Shown here in pieces: positions 9,707-19,307 of a DNA stretch of 64,000 bases. The DNA comes from CAWDJT01 sp963828705 (GTDB taxonomy: Bacteria; Desulfobacterota; Syntrophobacteria; Syntrophobacterales; Syntrophobacteraceae), in the NCBI GenBank assembly GCA_963828705.1, contig CAWHGA010000050.1:51835-115834 (forward strand), written 5' to 3'. The notes beneath the pieces were generated by a model. That model was not told the origin of the DNA, did not search any database, and saw nothing but the letters and a program-made list of their open reading frames with translations. Within the stretch, counting starts at the first letter, position 1. Every line of letters begins with the position of its first letter. The position numbers and the translations under genes are program-made.

Positions 9707-9863
9707 TTGTCTTGGCTCAACTTATTGGGATGTTACTGCAGCGCCAAGCCACCCAGCGTTACCTCGGCCTTCGCGAGGGTGACGGTATTGAAGGGTATTG
9801 CAGCGGCCTCTATTGGATCGTCACCTTGATGCACATGCGGCTGCGACGACATAGGAGTGTGGG

Positions 9864-11718
9864 TTGAAGCAACGGCGGATCTTTCTAGGTAACCAGGCGA
9901 TGGCTCACGGACTGTTGGAAGCAGGCTGCTCCGTGGCAACTTCATATCCAGGCACACCGGCATCGGAAATCCTTGGCACTCTGGCAGCGTTGAAGAAGAA
10001 ACAACCGCAACTACCGATTCACCTCGAATGGTCCATCAACGAGAAGGTGGCGTTCGAGGTTGCCCTGACCAACAGCTTTGCAGGGCGACGGTCGGCGGTG
10101 ATCATGAAGCAGGTGGGCCTCAATGTGGCGGCTGATCCGCTCATGAGTGCCGCCTATACTGGGGTGAAAGGCGGTATGGTGGTTATTGTCGCCGATGATC
10201 CGGGGCCGCACAGTTCTCAGACCGAACAGGACACACGGGGTTACGCCATGCTGGCCAAATTGCCGGTGTTGGACCCCTCCTCCCCTGAGGAAGCCAGACA
10301 ATGGATCGCCCCGGCCTTTGAGCTGTCAGAACGCTACGAACTTCCCGTGATTTTGCGCCCCACCACCCGCGTTTGCCATGCTCGGCAGGACCTGGAGGAG
10401 CGCCCCTTCGCCGGTCAGGTTCAGGCGGCGCTTTTCGAAAAGGACCCGGCGCGCTGGGCCGCGACCCCCAAATTCCGGCTGTTGCTGCACCGCAAGCTCA
10501 ATGAAAAGATTGCCCAGATCGCCACCGACACAGGTTTTGGCCCGCGCCTGGTGGAAGGTGACCTCGCTGGTGGCGGTCCCGTTGGCCATAGTGCTTGCGT
10601 GGTGGGATCTGGAGTGGTGCTGGCGCATGCCGAGGAGATCCTGGCCGATCTGGGCTTGCGGGACCAGATCCCGCTCTATCAGGTGGTGATGCCCTATCCC
10701 TTGGCGCCGACTTTTCGAGATGACATCCTGCAGCGCCATGACCGCATCCTGGTGCTTGAAGAAAGCCTTCCCGTCATTGAATGGCAGTTGCAGAACCGGG
10801 ACAAAGTATTTGGCCGGACCACCGGCACCGTGCCGGAAGCAGGGGAACTGCTGCCGGAAGTGGTGGAAGATCTTCTCCGCGATTTCCTGGGTCTGGAACC
10901 GGCCGTTCGGCCCAGTTCACCGGCAGCGGCGGGAAGGCGGCCCACGCTCTGCGCCGGATGCCCTCATCGAATCAGCTTTTTCGCCATCAAGAAGGCCTTT
11001 CCCAAGGGGATATACCCCAGCGACATCGGCTGTTACACCCTGGGACTCAACCTCGGGGTGGTAGATACGGTGCTGTGCATGGGGGCGTCCATCAGCCAGG
11101 CCGCCGGTTTCTATCATGCCTATCGGGCCTCGCGCGAGGATTATCCCAGCATCGTTGCCACCATCGGTGACTCAACTTTTTTTCATTCCGGTATCCCGGC
11201 ACTGATCAATGCCGTGGTGCAAAACGCCCGGTTCGTTCTGGTGATCCTGGACAACAGCACCACCGCCATGACCGGCAACCAGCCCACTCCAGCCGCCGGG
11301 TTGACGCTGACCGGCCATGCCGGCGCCACGGATCCTGCTGCCGGACCTGATCAAGGCCTGCGGGGTGCGTTTCGTCGCGGAAGGCGACCCGTATCAGTTT
11401 GATACCTTCCTGGGTCTACTGAAAGAAGCGGGCAGCTTCGCGCGTGCTGAAGACGGCGGTGTGGCGGTGGTCATCGCCAAACATCCCTGCCTCATGGACC
11501 GCAGCCATCGGGAGGCGATGAAACGCGTGCAGGTGGTGGTCAACGATAAGTGCAAAGGTTGCGATTTCTGCGTCAAGCAGTTTGAGTGCCCGGCCCTTGT
11601 GGTTCAGGGCAAAGAAGAACCCATTCTGATTGACCCCATGGTGTGTGTGGGTTGCGGCGTGTGCGTCCATGTGTGCCCTCACAGGGCACTGGAAATAGGT
11701 CCTGGGCTTTCCACCTGA
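9864..11718 (+). CDS. iorA: Indolepyruvate:ferredoxin oxidoreductase alpha subunit, one frameshift
   Basis: IorA oxidatively decarboxylates aryl-pyruvates from aromatic amino acid transamination to the acyl-CoA, reducing ferredoxin. The TTG start at 9864 has AGGAG six bases before it. In order: the pyrimidine-binding half (SYPGTPASEI; the MKQVGLNVAADP segment), the TPP-binding half (CAGCPHRISFFAI; SDIGCYTLG; TIGDSTFFHSG; LDNSTTAMTGNQPTP), and a C-terminal ferredoxin domain with two 4Fe-4S motifs (CKGCDFCVKQFECP and CVGCGVCVHVCP). A frame change near 11330 splits the TPP domain from the tail. iorB follows after 15 bases. Confidence 0.93.
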
Positions 11719-11733
11719 GGAGCCGGTTTCGTC

Positions 11734-12288
11734 ATGCAACAGATTGCCATTAGTGGTGTGGGAGGCCAAGGGGTGCTTTTCGTCACCAAACTCCTGGCTG
11801 AGACCGCGCTGGATTTGGGATATTCGGTGCTGATTTCAGAGACCCATGGTATGGCCCAGCGGGGCGGAAATGTCATCAGTCACCTCAAGATCAACGACAG
11901 AGACGACAAGGGGTCTACGCTGCGCAGCCCGCTGATCCGCCCGGGCCGGGCCGACCTGCTGTTGGTGCTCCATCCGGATGGACTTCTGATTCATGGCCAT
12001 TTCTTGAAGCCTGGTGGCTCGCTATTCTGCAACCGACCGGCCACGGGTACGGTTAACGCAGCAGTGGGCGAGGCGTCCCTGGATGCCAACGGTCTTGCCT
12101 CGGAACTCGGTGCTCCGGTTTGTGCCAATTTGGTGCTCCTCGGGTTCGTTGTTGGTTCTGGAAAGCTTTTCTGCCGTGCTGAGCAGGTGGAGGTAGTTTT
12201 GCGGCGAACTGGCGGCCAGCGGGTGGAGATCAATCTGAAGGCATTCCAGGTTGGTTTGGCGGAGGCCCGCGAGGGGAGTTCGTTATGA
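11734..12288 (+). CDS. iorB: Indolepyruvate:ferredoxin oxidoreductase beta subunit
   Basis: This is the gamma-type (2-oxoacid oxidoreductase) partner of IorA and is intact at 184 residues. It opens with ISGVGGQGVLF, followed by ETHGMAQRGGNV, the two hallmarks of the POR gamma/IorB family that contacts CoA and the alpha subunit. ATG 11734 follows a GAGG site. It lies between iorA and the liv transporter genes and is probably co-transcribed with both. Confidence 0.93.
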   Translation: MQQIAISGVGGQGVLFVTKLLAETALDLGYSVLISETHGMAQRGGNVISHLKINDRDDKGSTLRSPLIRPGRADLLLVLHPDGLLIHGHFLKPGGSLFCNRPATGTVNAAVGEASLDANGLASELGAPVCANLVLLGFVVGSGKLFCRAEQVEVVLRRTGGQRVEINLKAFQVGLAEAREGSSL

Positions 12289-12349
12289 TGGCGGCATGGG
12301 TATCAGCTGGCGACCTTTAACCACTTCCCCTGGTGCAGACGTTAAGGCC

Positions 12350-13231
12350 ATGGTTTGGCAACAAATCCCGCAATTTCTGGTATCCGGTGTGACCAACGGC
12401 AGTATCTACGCGCTGATCGCCTTTGGTTTCTGTCTGATCCAGAACGCCACCGGCCTGGTCAATTTCGCCCAGGGGGATTTTGTCATGCTGGGCGCCATGA
12501 TCATGGTTTCACTGCTTCAGGTGGCGCATTTGCCGGTGGTGGCGGCTTTGCCGCTGACAGTGGCGACGGTGGCTCTGGTGGGGGTTCTGTTGGAACAGGG
12601 TCCAATTCGCCAGTCCAGGAACCGAGATGTCTTGACCCTGGTGATGATCACGGTGGGGGCATCGATCTTTGTGCGTGGCGGCAGCATGCTGGTCTGGGGC
12701 AAGAACGCCCACATCCTTCCGGCCTGGGGGGGCGATCAACCGATCATTGTCGGCAGGGCCGCCATTTTGCCACAGGCGTTGTGGATCTTGGCGTTGTCGC
12801 TGGTGGTTTTGCTTTCGCTCTATATCTTCTTTCACCGGACCTTGGTGGGAAAAGCCATGCGGGCCGTTGCCGACAATCCCGAAGGGGCACTCCTCATCGG
12901 CCTTTCGGTGCGCCACCTGGTGGCACTGGCCTTCGCCTTAAGCGGCGCGGTCGGGGCTCTGGCTGGAGTTCTGGTGACGCCGCTTACCAGCATGTCTTAT
13001 GACGGTGGCTTGATGCTTGGTCTGAAAGGCTTCGCGGCGGCCATTCTGGGAGGTTACGGCAGCCCTTTGGGTGCTGTGGTCGGGGGACTGCTCCTGGGCA
13101 TCCTGGAAGCCCTCGGGGCCGGCCTCATTTCCTCAGCCTATAAGGATGCCTTCGCCTTTCTGGTGCTTCTGGCCATCCTGTTATTGAGGCCTGCAGGCAT
13201 CCTCGGCAGCGTCCGGGTCCGAAGGCTGTGA
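12350..13231 (+). CDS. livH: Branched-chain amino acid ABC transporter permease LivH
   Basis: This is one of two membrane permeases of a high-affinity hydrophobic amino acid importer. The sequence has the family opening VTNGSIYALIAFGFCLI, NFAQGDFVMLGAM, and the coupling region GKAMRAVADNPEGALLIGL, plus about eight membrane helices. I chose ATG 12350 because the family starts just before this segment; the frame is open up to 12251, and an in-frame ATG at 12296 is possible. The stop overlaps livM by four bases (GTGA). Confidence 0.9.
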   Translation: MVWQQIPQFLVSGVTNGSIYALIAFGFCLIQNATGLVNFAQGDFVMLGAMIMVSLLQVAHLPVVAALPLTVATVALVGVLLEQGPIRQSRNRDVLTLVMITVGASIFVRGGSMLVWGKNAHILPAWGGDQPIIVGRAAILPQALWILALSLVVLLSLYIFFHRTLVGKAMRAVADNPEGALLIGLSVRHLVALAFALSGAVGALAGVLVTPLTSMSYDGGLMLGLKGFAAAILGGYGSPLGAVVGGLLLGILEALGAGLISSAYKDAFAFLVLLAILLLRPAGILGSVRVRRL

Positions 13232-14409
13232 GCGTGCGAACCACCCCTTTCCTGCCCAAACACTGGCCCTGGCTCCTCGGTTTGAGCGCGGTACTTGCAG
13301 CCTTGCCGCTCTTTCTCGGAAACGACTACCTGCTGCTGCTCTTCAATTTGATTGCCCTCAATGCGCTGGTGGTCCTCGGTTTGAATCTGTTGATCGGTGC
13401 TGCCGGCCAGATTTCTCTTGGACATGCGGCCTTCTACGGCATGGGCGCGTACCTTTCGGCGATTGCCAGCACCTCCTGGCATTGGCCGCTGATCGCGGCA
13501 TTGGGGTTTGCTTTGGTGCTGGTGGGGCTCACCAGCCTGCTTTTAGCGCTCCCCACTTTGCGTCTGGAAGGTCATTACCTGGTGATGGCTACCCTCGGGT
13601 TCAACATCATCGTGAATATCCTCATGAACCAGTTGGAACCCCTTACCGGGGGTCCTTCGGGTTTTCCCGGCATTCCCGGCATTTCTCTGGGATCGTTCGC
13701 AATCAGCAGCGACCGGCGGTTCTACTACTTCATCTGGGCGGTATTCATGGTCATCTTTGCCGCAACCCTGAATCTCAAGGATTCCCGCTTGGGGCGGGCG
13801 CTCCAGGCGATTCACGAAAAGGAGCTTACCGCACAGGCTCTGGGTATCCCGAGTCATCGCTACAAGGTTATGGTCTTTGTGCTGAGCGCTCTCTACGCGG
13901 CCATTGCCGGGTTTTGCTATGCACACTACGTGAGTTTCATCAGTCCCAAGACCTTTGATATTTTCTATTCGATACAGGTGGTCACCATGGTGGTGGTGGG
14001 CGGCATGGGCAGCCTCTGGGGCGGGCTGGCCGGAACGGCACTGCTTACTTGTTTACCGGAATTGCTCCAGCGTCTCGAAGACCTCCATGTGTTGATCTAT
14101 GGGCTGATCCTCATGGTGGTCCTGGTGTATTGCCCGCAGGGGTTGATCCCTGCTTTGTTTGTCTGGTGGGCCCGACTCCGGCGGCGCTGGGAGCCGGCTT
14201 TTAAAGCTGTTACACCGGCGGGCGGGGAGGTGTGTGCCGAAGGGCTGCGCCAATTGAGCCAATTTTTTCATCGCGAGCAACCGCCGAGACCATTTCCTCA
14301 TGGTCTGGTGGCCACCGATCAAACGTCGATGAATACCACGGTGCTGAATCGTCAAGGAGATCTCGCTGGCTTTCGGCGGTTTGCAGGCGCTCCAGGCGGT
14401 GAGCCTTGA
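13228..14409 (+). CDS. livM: Branched-chain amino acid ABC transporter permease LivM, 3' end uncertain
   Basis: This is the second permease. NALVVLGLNLLIGAAGQISLGHAAFYGMGAYL, TLRLEGHYLVMATLGF-type and GRALQAIHEKELTAQALGI segments are those of LivM. The start is GTG 13228, overlapping the livH stop. Membrane helices end near 14160. After that the frame stays open without family resemblance and runs 80 bases into livG, so a stop has probably been lost to an indel between about 14170 and 14330. The true protein is probably about 310-350 residues. Confidence 0.88.
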   Translation: MSVRTTPFLPKHWPWLLGLSAVLAALPLFLGNDYLLLLFNLIALNALVVLGLNLLIGAAGQISLGHAAFYGMGAYLSAIASTSWHWPLIAALGFALVLVGLTSLLLALPTLRLEGHYLVMATLGFNIIVNILMNQLEPLTGGPSGFPGIPGISLGSFAISSDRRFYYFIWAVFMVIFAATLNLKDSRLGRALQAIHEKELTAQALGIPSHRYKVMVFVLSALYAAIAGFCYAHYVSFISPKTFDIFYSIQVVTMVVVGGMGSLWGGLAGTALLTCLPELLQRLEDLHVLIYGLILMVVLVYCPQGLIPALFVWWARLRRRWEPAFKAVTPAGGEVCAEGLRQLSQFFHREQPPRPFPHGLVATDQTSMNTTVLNRQGDLAGFRRFAGAPGGEP

Positions 14410-15097
14410 AGTTCGACGTGGCGAGATCGTGGCGCTGATCGGACCCAATGGGGCCGGTAAAACCACCTTGCTCAACATCATTTCCGGGCTGCTTAAGCCT
14501 CAGGCCGGAAGCATTCAGTTGGATGGACAGACGCTGCTTGGATTACCTCCCCACGGCGTGGCGGCTTTTGGTGTCGGCCGCACCTTTCAGACCGCTCAGG
14601 TGTACCAGAAGCTTACCGTACTGGAGAATGTGCTGCTGGGTTATCATAGCTGGGGCCGCTCCGGATTGGTGGCCACCCTGTTGCACACTCCGGGTGAGCG
14701 GCGCGAAGAGGCCGAGCAACGCCGTGAGGCGATGATTCTCCTGGAAGGGCTGGGGATGGTGCCTAAGGCGCAATGGCCAGCGCAACAACTGAGCCTCCTG
14801 GAACAGAAGCTGGTGGAGCTTGCTCGAGCGCTGGCGCTGGCTCCACGCCTGGTGCTGTTGGATGAACCCGTGGGTGGCCTCAATCCGCGGGAAAGCCGAC
14901 TGCTCATGGATTTCATCGGGCGATTGCGGGAACTCGGTATAGGCATTCTGGTGGTGGAACACGACATGGATTTCGTCATGCAAATGGCTGATCGGGTCGT
15001 GGTGTTAAACCACGGTGCCCGCATTGCCATCGGTTCTCCCCGGGAGATTCAACGTGATCCCTTGGTCATTACGGCCTATCTGGGACGCAGAAAGTAG
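14329..15097 (+). CDS. livG: Branched-chain amino acid ABC transporter ATPase LivG, frameshift near start
   Basis: This ATP-binding subunit has Walker A GPNGAGKTTL, the Q-loop region GRTFQTAQVY, a signature-like segment LSLLEQKLVELARALA, Walker B LVLLDEPVGGL and the switch His in VVEHDMDFV. The signature is LSLLE rather than LSxGE; LSYGQQ is usual, so this is a notable variant. ATG 14329 reads MNTTVLN, and a one-base shift at about 14350 then gives VKEISLAFGGLQALQ, the normal LivG N-terminus. Confidence 0.85.
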
Positions 15098-15183
15098 CAT
15101 CACCAGAGCTTCACCGGCAGCCGGGTTTATCATGACGCTTGGGTGCCTGGTTCAGCCGAAGTGATCACTGCAGAGGGTCTTTG

Positions 15184-15909
15184 GTGTTACGAATCGAAAA
15201 TGTCTCCGCGTACTACGGGGTGGTACAGGCACTCAGGGGGGTCAGTCTTCATGTGGGAGCCGGGGAAGTTGTGGCCATCATCGGTGCCAATGGTGCCGGG
15301 AAAAGTACGCTGTTGCGGGTGATCAGTGGTTTGCATCGAAGTTCTGAAGGAGAGCTGTGGTTTGATGACATGGCCATTCATAGGCTCAGCCCGGAGCGCA
15401 TTGTGCGCCGTGGGTTGGTGCAGGTTCCCGAAGCCCGGCAACTGTTTCCCAATCTGACGGTCCTGGAGAATCTGGAACTGGGAGGGGCCATACATGGACG
15501 ACGGCACATTAGCCAGAGCCTTGAAGGGGTTTATGTGTTGTTTCCAGCTCTGGCCCAGCGTCAGCAGCAAAAGGCCGGCACCTTAAGCGGAGGCGAGCAG
15601 CAGATGCTTTCCATTGGCCGGGCGCTGATGACCAAACCTCGCCTTCTCGTCCTCGACGAACCTTCCCTGGGACTAGCACCGCTGGTGGTCGAAGAGATCT
15701 ATCGAACCATCGTGGTCCTCCACCAACAGGGGACCACCATCCTGTTGGTGGAGCAAAATGCCATGGGAGCCCTAAGTATTGCTCATCGAGCCTACGTGAT
15801 GGAGACCGGTCGGGTAGTGCTGGCGGGCAAAGCTGAGGAATTGCTGGAACACGATGAGGTGCAACGGGCCTACCTGGGCAAGGACTACCAGTACAAATGG
15901 GAACGCTGA
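15184..15909 (+). CDS. livF: Branched-chain amino acid ABC transporter ATPase LivF
   Basis: This second ATPase is intact at about 241 residues. It shows LRIENVSAYYGVVQALRG, Walker A GANGAGKSTL, signature LSGGEQQML, Walker B LLVLDEPSLGL and the LivF-typical LAPLVVEEIY. I place the start at GTG 15184; TTG 15181 and TTG 15139 are in frame but give extensions the family lacks. No substrate-binding protein (LivK/LivJ) gene lies in this cluster, so it must be elsewhere. Confidence 0.92.
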   Translation: MLRIENVSAYYGVVQALRGVSLHVGAGEVVAIIGANGAGKSTLLRVISGLHRSSEGELWFDDMAIHRLSPERIVRRGLVQVPEARQLFPNLTVLENLELGGAIHGRRHISQSLEGVYVLFPALAQRQQQKAGTLSGGEQQMLSIGRALMTKPRLLVLDEPSLGLAPLVVEEIYRTIVVLHQQGTTILLVEQNAMGALSIAHRAYVMETGRVVLAGKAEELLEHDEVQRAYLGKDYQYKWER

Positions 15910-16070
15910 TGTAAGGCTGGTGGGAGCGGGAGGGCGTGAGCGCATATGGCCGGAGGGTTCAAGAAAATTGAGACGTGGACGGGTCCGGTGTGAGAAGGTG
16001 AGCCGGGGTGTTGGTTCGCTCTCACAGCTTCACGCCGTAAGCCCTTACGGGTCCCAGGGGAGGTAGCGCC

Positions 16071-17381
16071 ATGGCAACGGCTGAGAGTCCGCCGGTGACT
16101 CGGGAACAGATCCGGCAACTGCAGCTGGAACGGCTGCAAGTGAGTCTGAACCGGGCTTATCTCCATGTGGAGTTCTACCGGCAGCGCATGGACGGACTGG
16201 GTATCCTGCCGGAAGAGGTTGGCACCTTTGAGACGCTGCGACGTTTTCCCTTCACCACCAGACGGGACTTGGCCGAGCATTACCCGTATGGTCTTTTTGC
16301 CATGCCTCTTCGCAACATCGTGCGGCTTAAGATGACCGCCGGCAGTGGGGGGCAGCCCGTGGTGGTGGGATTTACCAAACATGACGTGGCCATGTGGCAG
16401 GAGCTGATGGTGCGTCTCTACCGGCGCCTTGGAGTCAACGATCGCGACATCGTTCAGGTAGCGTTCAATTCCAGCTTGTTTCCTGGGGCTTATACCTTCA
16501 TGCAAGCGGCGGAAGCGCTGGGGGCAACCCTGGCGCCATCGGCTACCGTCTCGGCAACCCTGCAGCTCAAGATCATGCAGGATTTTCGTTCCACGGTGCT
16601 GGCCACCAATCCCGCATTCGCGCTTCACATCGTGGATGCCATGGAACGGCAGGGGATCGATCCGGGAGGTTTGCAGTTGCGGTTGGTGCTGCTGGGTCCC
16701 GAGGCTTTGCCGGAAACGACTCGCGATCACCTCGAGACCTTTTTGCGGGTGCCGGTACGCGTCCTGTATGGCGTCGCTGAGATGGTCGAACCTGGCCTGG
16801 CGGGCGAATGTCTGGCCAAGAACGGACTCCATCTGGCTGAAGACCAGTTCCTGGCTGAAATCATTCACCCGACCACCGGTGAGCCGGTCCCCCCGGGTCA
16901 AGAAGGGGAATTGACGCTCACCACACTCACCACTGAGGCTTATCCGCTGATCCGCTATCGCACCGGCGACGTCACTGTGTGGCAGGCCGCCCCGTGTGTT
17001 TGCGGGCAGGTATCGGCGCGTATTCGACCGATCCTGCGGCGCACTGACAATCGGGTATCCGTTCGCGGGATTCCGTTCTATCCGGAACAGGTGGGAGCTA
17101 CGCTGTGGAGTTTGGACCCTGCGGTGGAGGATTACCGCCTGATCATCTACACTCGGCAGGGAATCGGGGAACAGCTGGAAATCCTGGTAACGCGTTCGAC
17201 CGGAGCAGAAATTCCTGGCGACAGCCGGTCATCCTATCTGGAGCTCCTGCGCAGCCATATGCGCCGCACCCTGGGGCTGGGAGCACGGGTGCAACTGGTG
17301 GACGACGACCGCCTGCCGATGGAGGGCTTGATCAGCAAGACTGTTTTCAGGAACCTGTCCACAGACTACGCCTTGCCCTGA
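16071..17381 (+). CDS. paaK: Phenylacetate-CoA ligase-like acyl-adenylate enzyme
   Basis: This 436-residue, intact member of the adenylate-forming PaaK family converts aryl-acetates and ATP to the aryl-acetyl-CoA (or runs in reverse to yield ATP). Motifs are MTAGSGGQPVVVGFT (P-loop-like A3 motif), VLYGVAEM (substrate/adenine pocket), YRTGDV (AMP ribose Asp) and the C-terminal hinge ILRRTDNRVSVRG. A strong ribosome site GGGGAGG precedes the ATG. Next to iorAB it could turn indoleacetyl- or phenylacetyl-CoA into free acid plus ATP, or activate such acids; the direction is not visible. Confidence 0.88.
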   Translation: MATAESPPVTREQIRQLQLERLQVSLNRAYLHVEFYRQRMDGLGILPEEVGTFETLRRFPFTTRRDLAEHYPYGLFAMPLRNIVRLKMTAGSGGQPVVVGFTKHDVAMWQELMVRLYRRLGVNDRDIVQVAFNSSLFPGAYTFMQAAEALGATLAPSATVSATLQLKIMQDFRSTVLATNPAFALHIVDAMERQGIDPGGLQLRLVLLGPEALPETTRDHLETFLRVPVRVLYGVAEMVEPGLAGECLAKNGLHLAEDQFLAEIIHPTTGEPVPPGQEGELTLTTLTTEAYPLIRYRTGDVTVWQAAPCVCGQVSARIRPILRRTDNRVSVRGIPFYPEQVGATLWSLDPAVEDYRLIIYTRQGIGEQLEILVTRSTGAEIPGDSRSSYLELLRSHMRRTLGLGARVQLVDDDRLPMEGLISKTVFRNLSTDYALP

Positions 17382-17730
17382 TAGCAGCCTTGCAGCTTGA
17401 TAATTCGTGGGAGTGGTGGCTAGTGGGCATCTTTCTGGTCGACTGGGCGAATTTAATGGTGCAGGGGAAAGGGCTCTACTGTCTAATGATCGATAGATTT
17501 GCTAGAATGGTATGGGTCTATTCGCAAAAATCAGTCGCTCCTGCGGAGGTCTGGGCCTATGGAACCATAACCAGTTTGAAATTACTTGATTCTGTCTTCA
17601 CTGAATAACTAAGAAATGGTATTTCACGATTTCATTCAGGATCATCAATATTGGTATGGGTAGCCCAGTTCTGTTGCGGGAGGATGGGGCGCTGGGACTG
17701 GCTATGGAACCTCGGAAAGGGGGGAAGTGC
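17382..17730. other. Intergenic region
   Basis: This 349-base gap is more AT-rich than its neighbours. I see no gene, repeat or clear terminator in it. Confidence 0.5.
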
Positions 17731-18297
17731 ATGGGGGACAACGAGAGTAGTCAAGAGGCCCTAGGAGAAAGGCGGCAGTATTTCCGCGTGGACGATATTC
17801 TGCCGGTGGTGGTACGAGTCATTCATGGGGACCGTTCGCGAGTCAAGGCAAAGGTCTGTACCGGATTTTCGGCGGGAGCGGGGGCTCACCTGTTTCATGA
17901 CGAAACGCCGGACGAGCGCATTCCTCCGCGACTCTGGGAGATGCTCGTTGATATTCAAACAAAACTCAGTCTAATGATCGATAAGCTGTGTCAGCAGGGC
18001 GAAGGCCTCGTTCCGTCGGAAAGCAAGCCGGTTTCCATCAGCGCTTCAGGCATTCGCATCCTTACGAAGGATACCTTTGAGATCGGTCAATATGTGGAAG
18101 TCCAGATGCTGCTCACTCTTCATGCACCCGTTTGGATCATGGTCTACGGCGAAGTCGCGCGTTTCTCCAGCTCGGATACCGGCGAGAACGAAGTCGCCAT
18201 CAACTTCGACGATATGGATGAGGATGTCCGGGACATGATCAACTACTACACACTCAAACGCCAGCGCGAGGTTATCAGGAAGCAGCGCGGCTATTAA
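17731..18297 (+). CDS. PilZ-domain (c-di-GMP-binding-like) protein
   Basis: ATG 17731 follows GGGGGGAA at a good distance; the frame is open 75 bases upstream but that part looks non-coding. ERRQYFRVDDILPV resembles the RxxxR start of a PilZ module. A C-terminal PilZ half follows (SKPVSISASGIRILTKDTFEIGQYVEVQM..., with EVAINFDDMDEDVRDMI). DxSxxG appears as SISASG, without the Asp. Such proteins couple c-di-GMP to motility; it lies 145 bases before motA, which fits a flagellar-brake role. Confidence 0.75.
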   Translation: MGDNESSQEALGERRQYFRVDDILPVVVRVIHGDRSRVKAKVCTGFSAGAGAHLFHDETPDERIPPRLWEMLVDIQTKLSLMIDKLCQQGEGLVPSESKPVSISASGIRILTKDTFEIGQYVEVQMLLTLHAPVWIMVYGEVARFSSSDTGENEVAINFDDMDEDVRDMINYYTLKRQREVIRKQRGY

Positions 18298-18442
18298 ATC
18301 TGCGGAGGGCCGCTGTCGTAAGCGGTGTTCAAGATGCCAGCGATAGCTGGCGGAAAAGCGGATCGAGACGGCGCCTTCATTGGAACCAGGCCTGTAGTGT
18401 ACTTCGACCATTGACTTCCCTTGCCAGGATCAGGATGCGCGT

Positions 18443-19307
18443 ATGTTCGTTATCGTTGGTAGCTTGTTGTGCTGGGCGGTGTTTTTGGTGGGTATCTCAT
18501 GGAGCATGGCAATTTCAGTGTTCTCATCCAGCCCGCTGAACTTGTCATTATCGGTGGGGCGGCCCTGGGGGCGTTACTGATTTCATCGCCGCCCAGGATA
18601 TTGAAGCTCATTGTCAAGGAGATTGGCAAAGATCTTCGGCGGTGGCGGAGTCAGTCGTGAGGCCTACATGGAGCTTCTGATGCTGCTCAACCAGCTGTTT
18701 TGGAAGATCCGCCGCGAAGGGCTCCTGGCCATTGAAGGTGACGTCGAGGAACCGGAAAAGAGCACCATCTTCAACAGATTCAAAACAGTCGTTTCCAACC
18801 ATCATGCCATGAGTTTCATCTGCGACAACTTCCGGGTGATCATCACCACCAACATGGCACCCCACGAACTGGAGGCACTCCTCGATGTGGATTTGGAATC
18901 GACCCATGAGGATTCCCTCATTCCCGCTGCCAGTATCAACAAGGTGGGCGACGCCCTGCCGGGACTGGGGATTGTGGCGGCGGTTCTGGGTGTGGTGATC
19001 ACCATGGGTAAGATCAGCGAACCGCCGGACGTCCTTGGCCACAGTATCGGCGCTGCGTTGGTGGGGACTTTTCTGGGGGTTCTGGCCTGTTACGGTTTCG
19101 TTGGACCCATGGCCACAAATCTGGAGCACAAGGCCAGGGACCATGGGATTTACTTCAACGTGATCAAGTCGGCGCTGGTTTCCTTTGTGGGCGGTGCGGC
19201 GCCCCAGATCGCGGTTGAATCCGGACGCCGGGCCATTCCCGGGAGCGAACGGCCATCCTTTGCTCGAGGTCGAAGAGGAGATGAAGAAGTGGAAGGACAA
19301 AACATAA
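18443..19307 (+). CDS. motA: Flagellar motor stator protein MotA, frameshifted
   Basis: MotA is the four-helix proton-channel subunit of the stator. ATG 18443 follows AGGATCAGGA. Landmarks are GGYLMEHGNFSVLIQPAELVIIGG-type N-terminus, NHHAMSFICDNFR, DALPGLGIVAAVLGVVITMG (conserved Pro-containing helix 3) and GTFLGVLACYGFVGPMA. Frame changes lie near 18470, 18630 and 19255. Read through them, the protein ends with a charged tail (LEVEEEMKKWKDKT) and the stop at 19305-19307, overlapping motB by 19 bases. Confidence 0.88.

Larger units (their letters stand above)
9336..9863. other. Intergenic region with possible small RNA and a repeat
   Basis: This 528-base gap upstream of iorA holds a promoter-like pair (9408-9436), a hairpin-T terminator (9539-9575) and a fold-back repeat (9644-9706). 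No coding frame in it has a recognisable domain. Confidence 0.6.

Noticed and set aside
15885..16901. Minus-strand frame of 338 codons
   Set aside because: It is antisense to paaK and has no recognisable motif.
17105..17608. Plus-strand frame running past paaK
   Set aside because: The first part is a shadow of paaK and the rest crosses non-coding AT-rich sequence.
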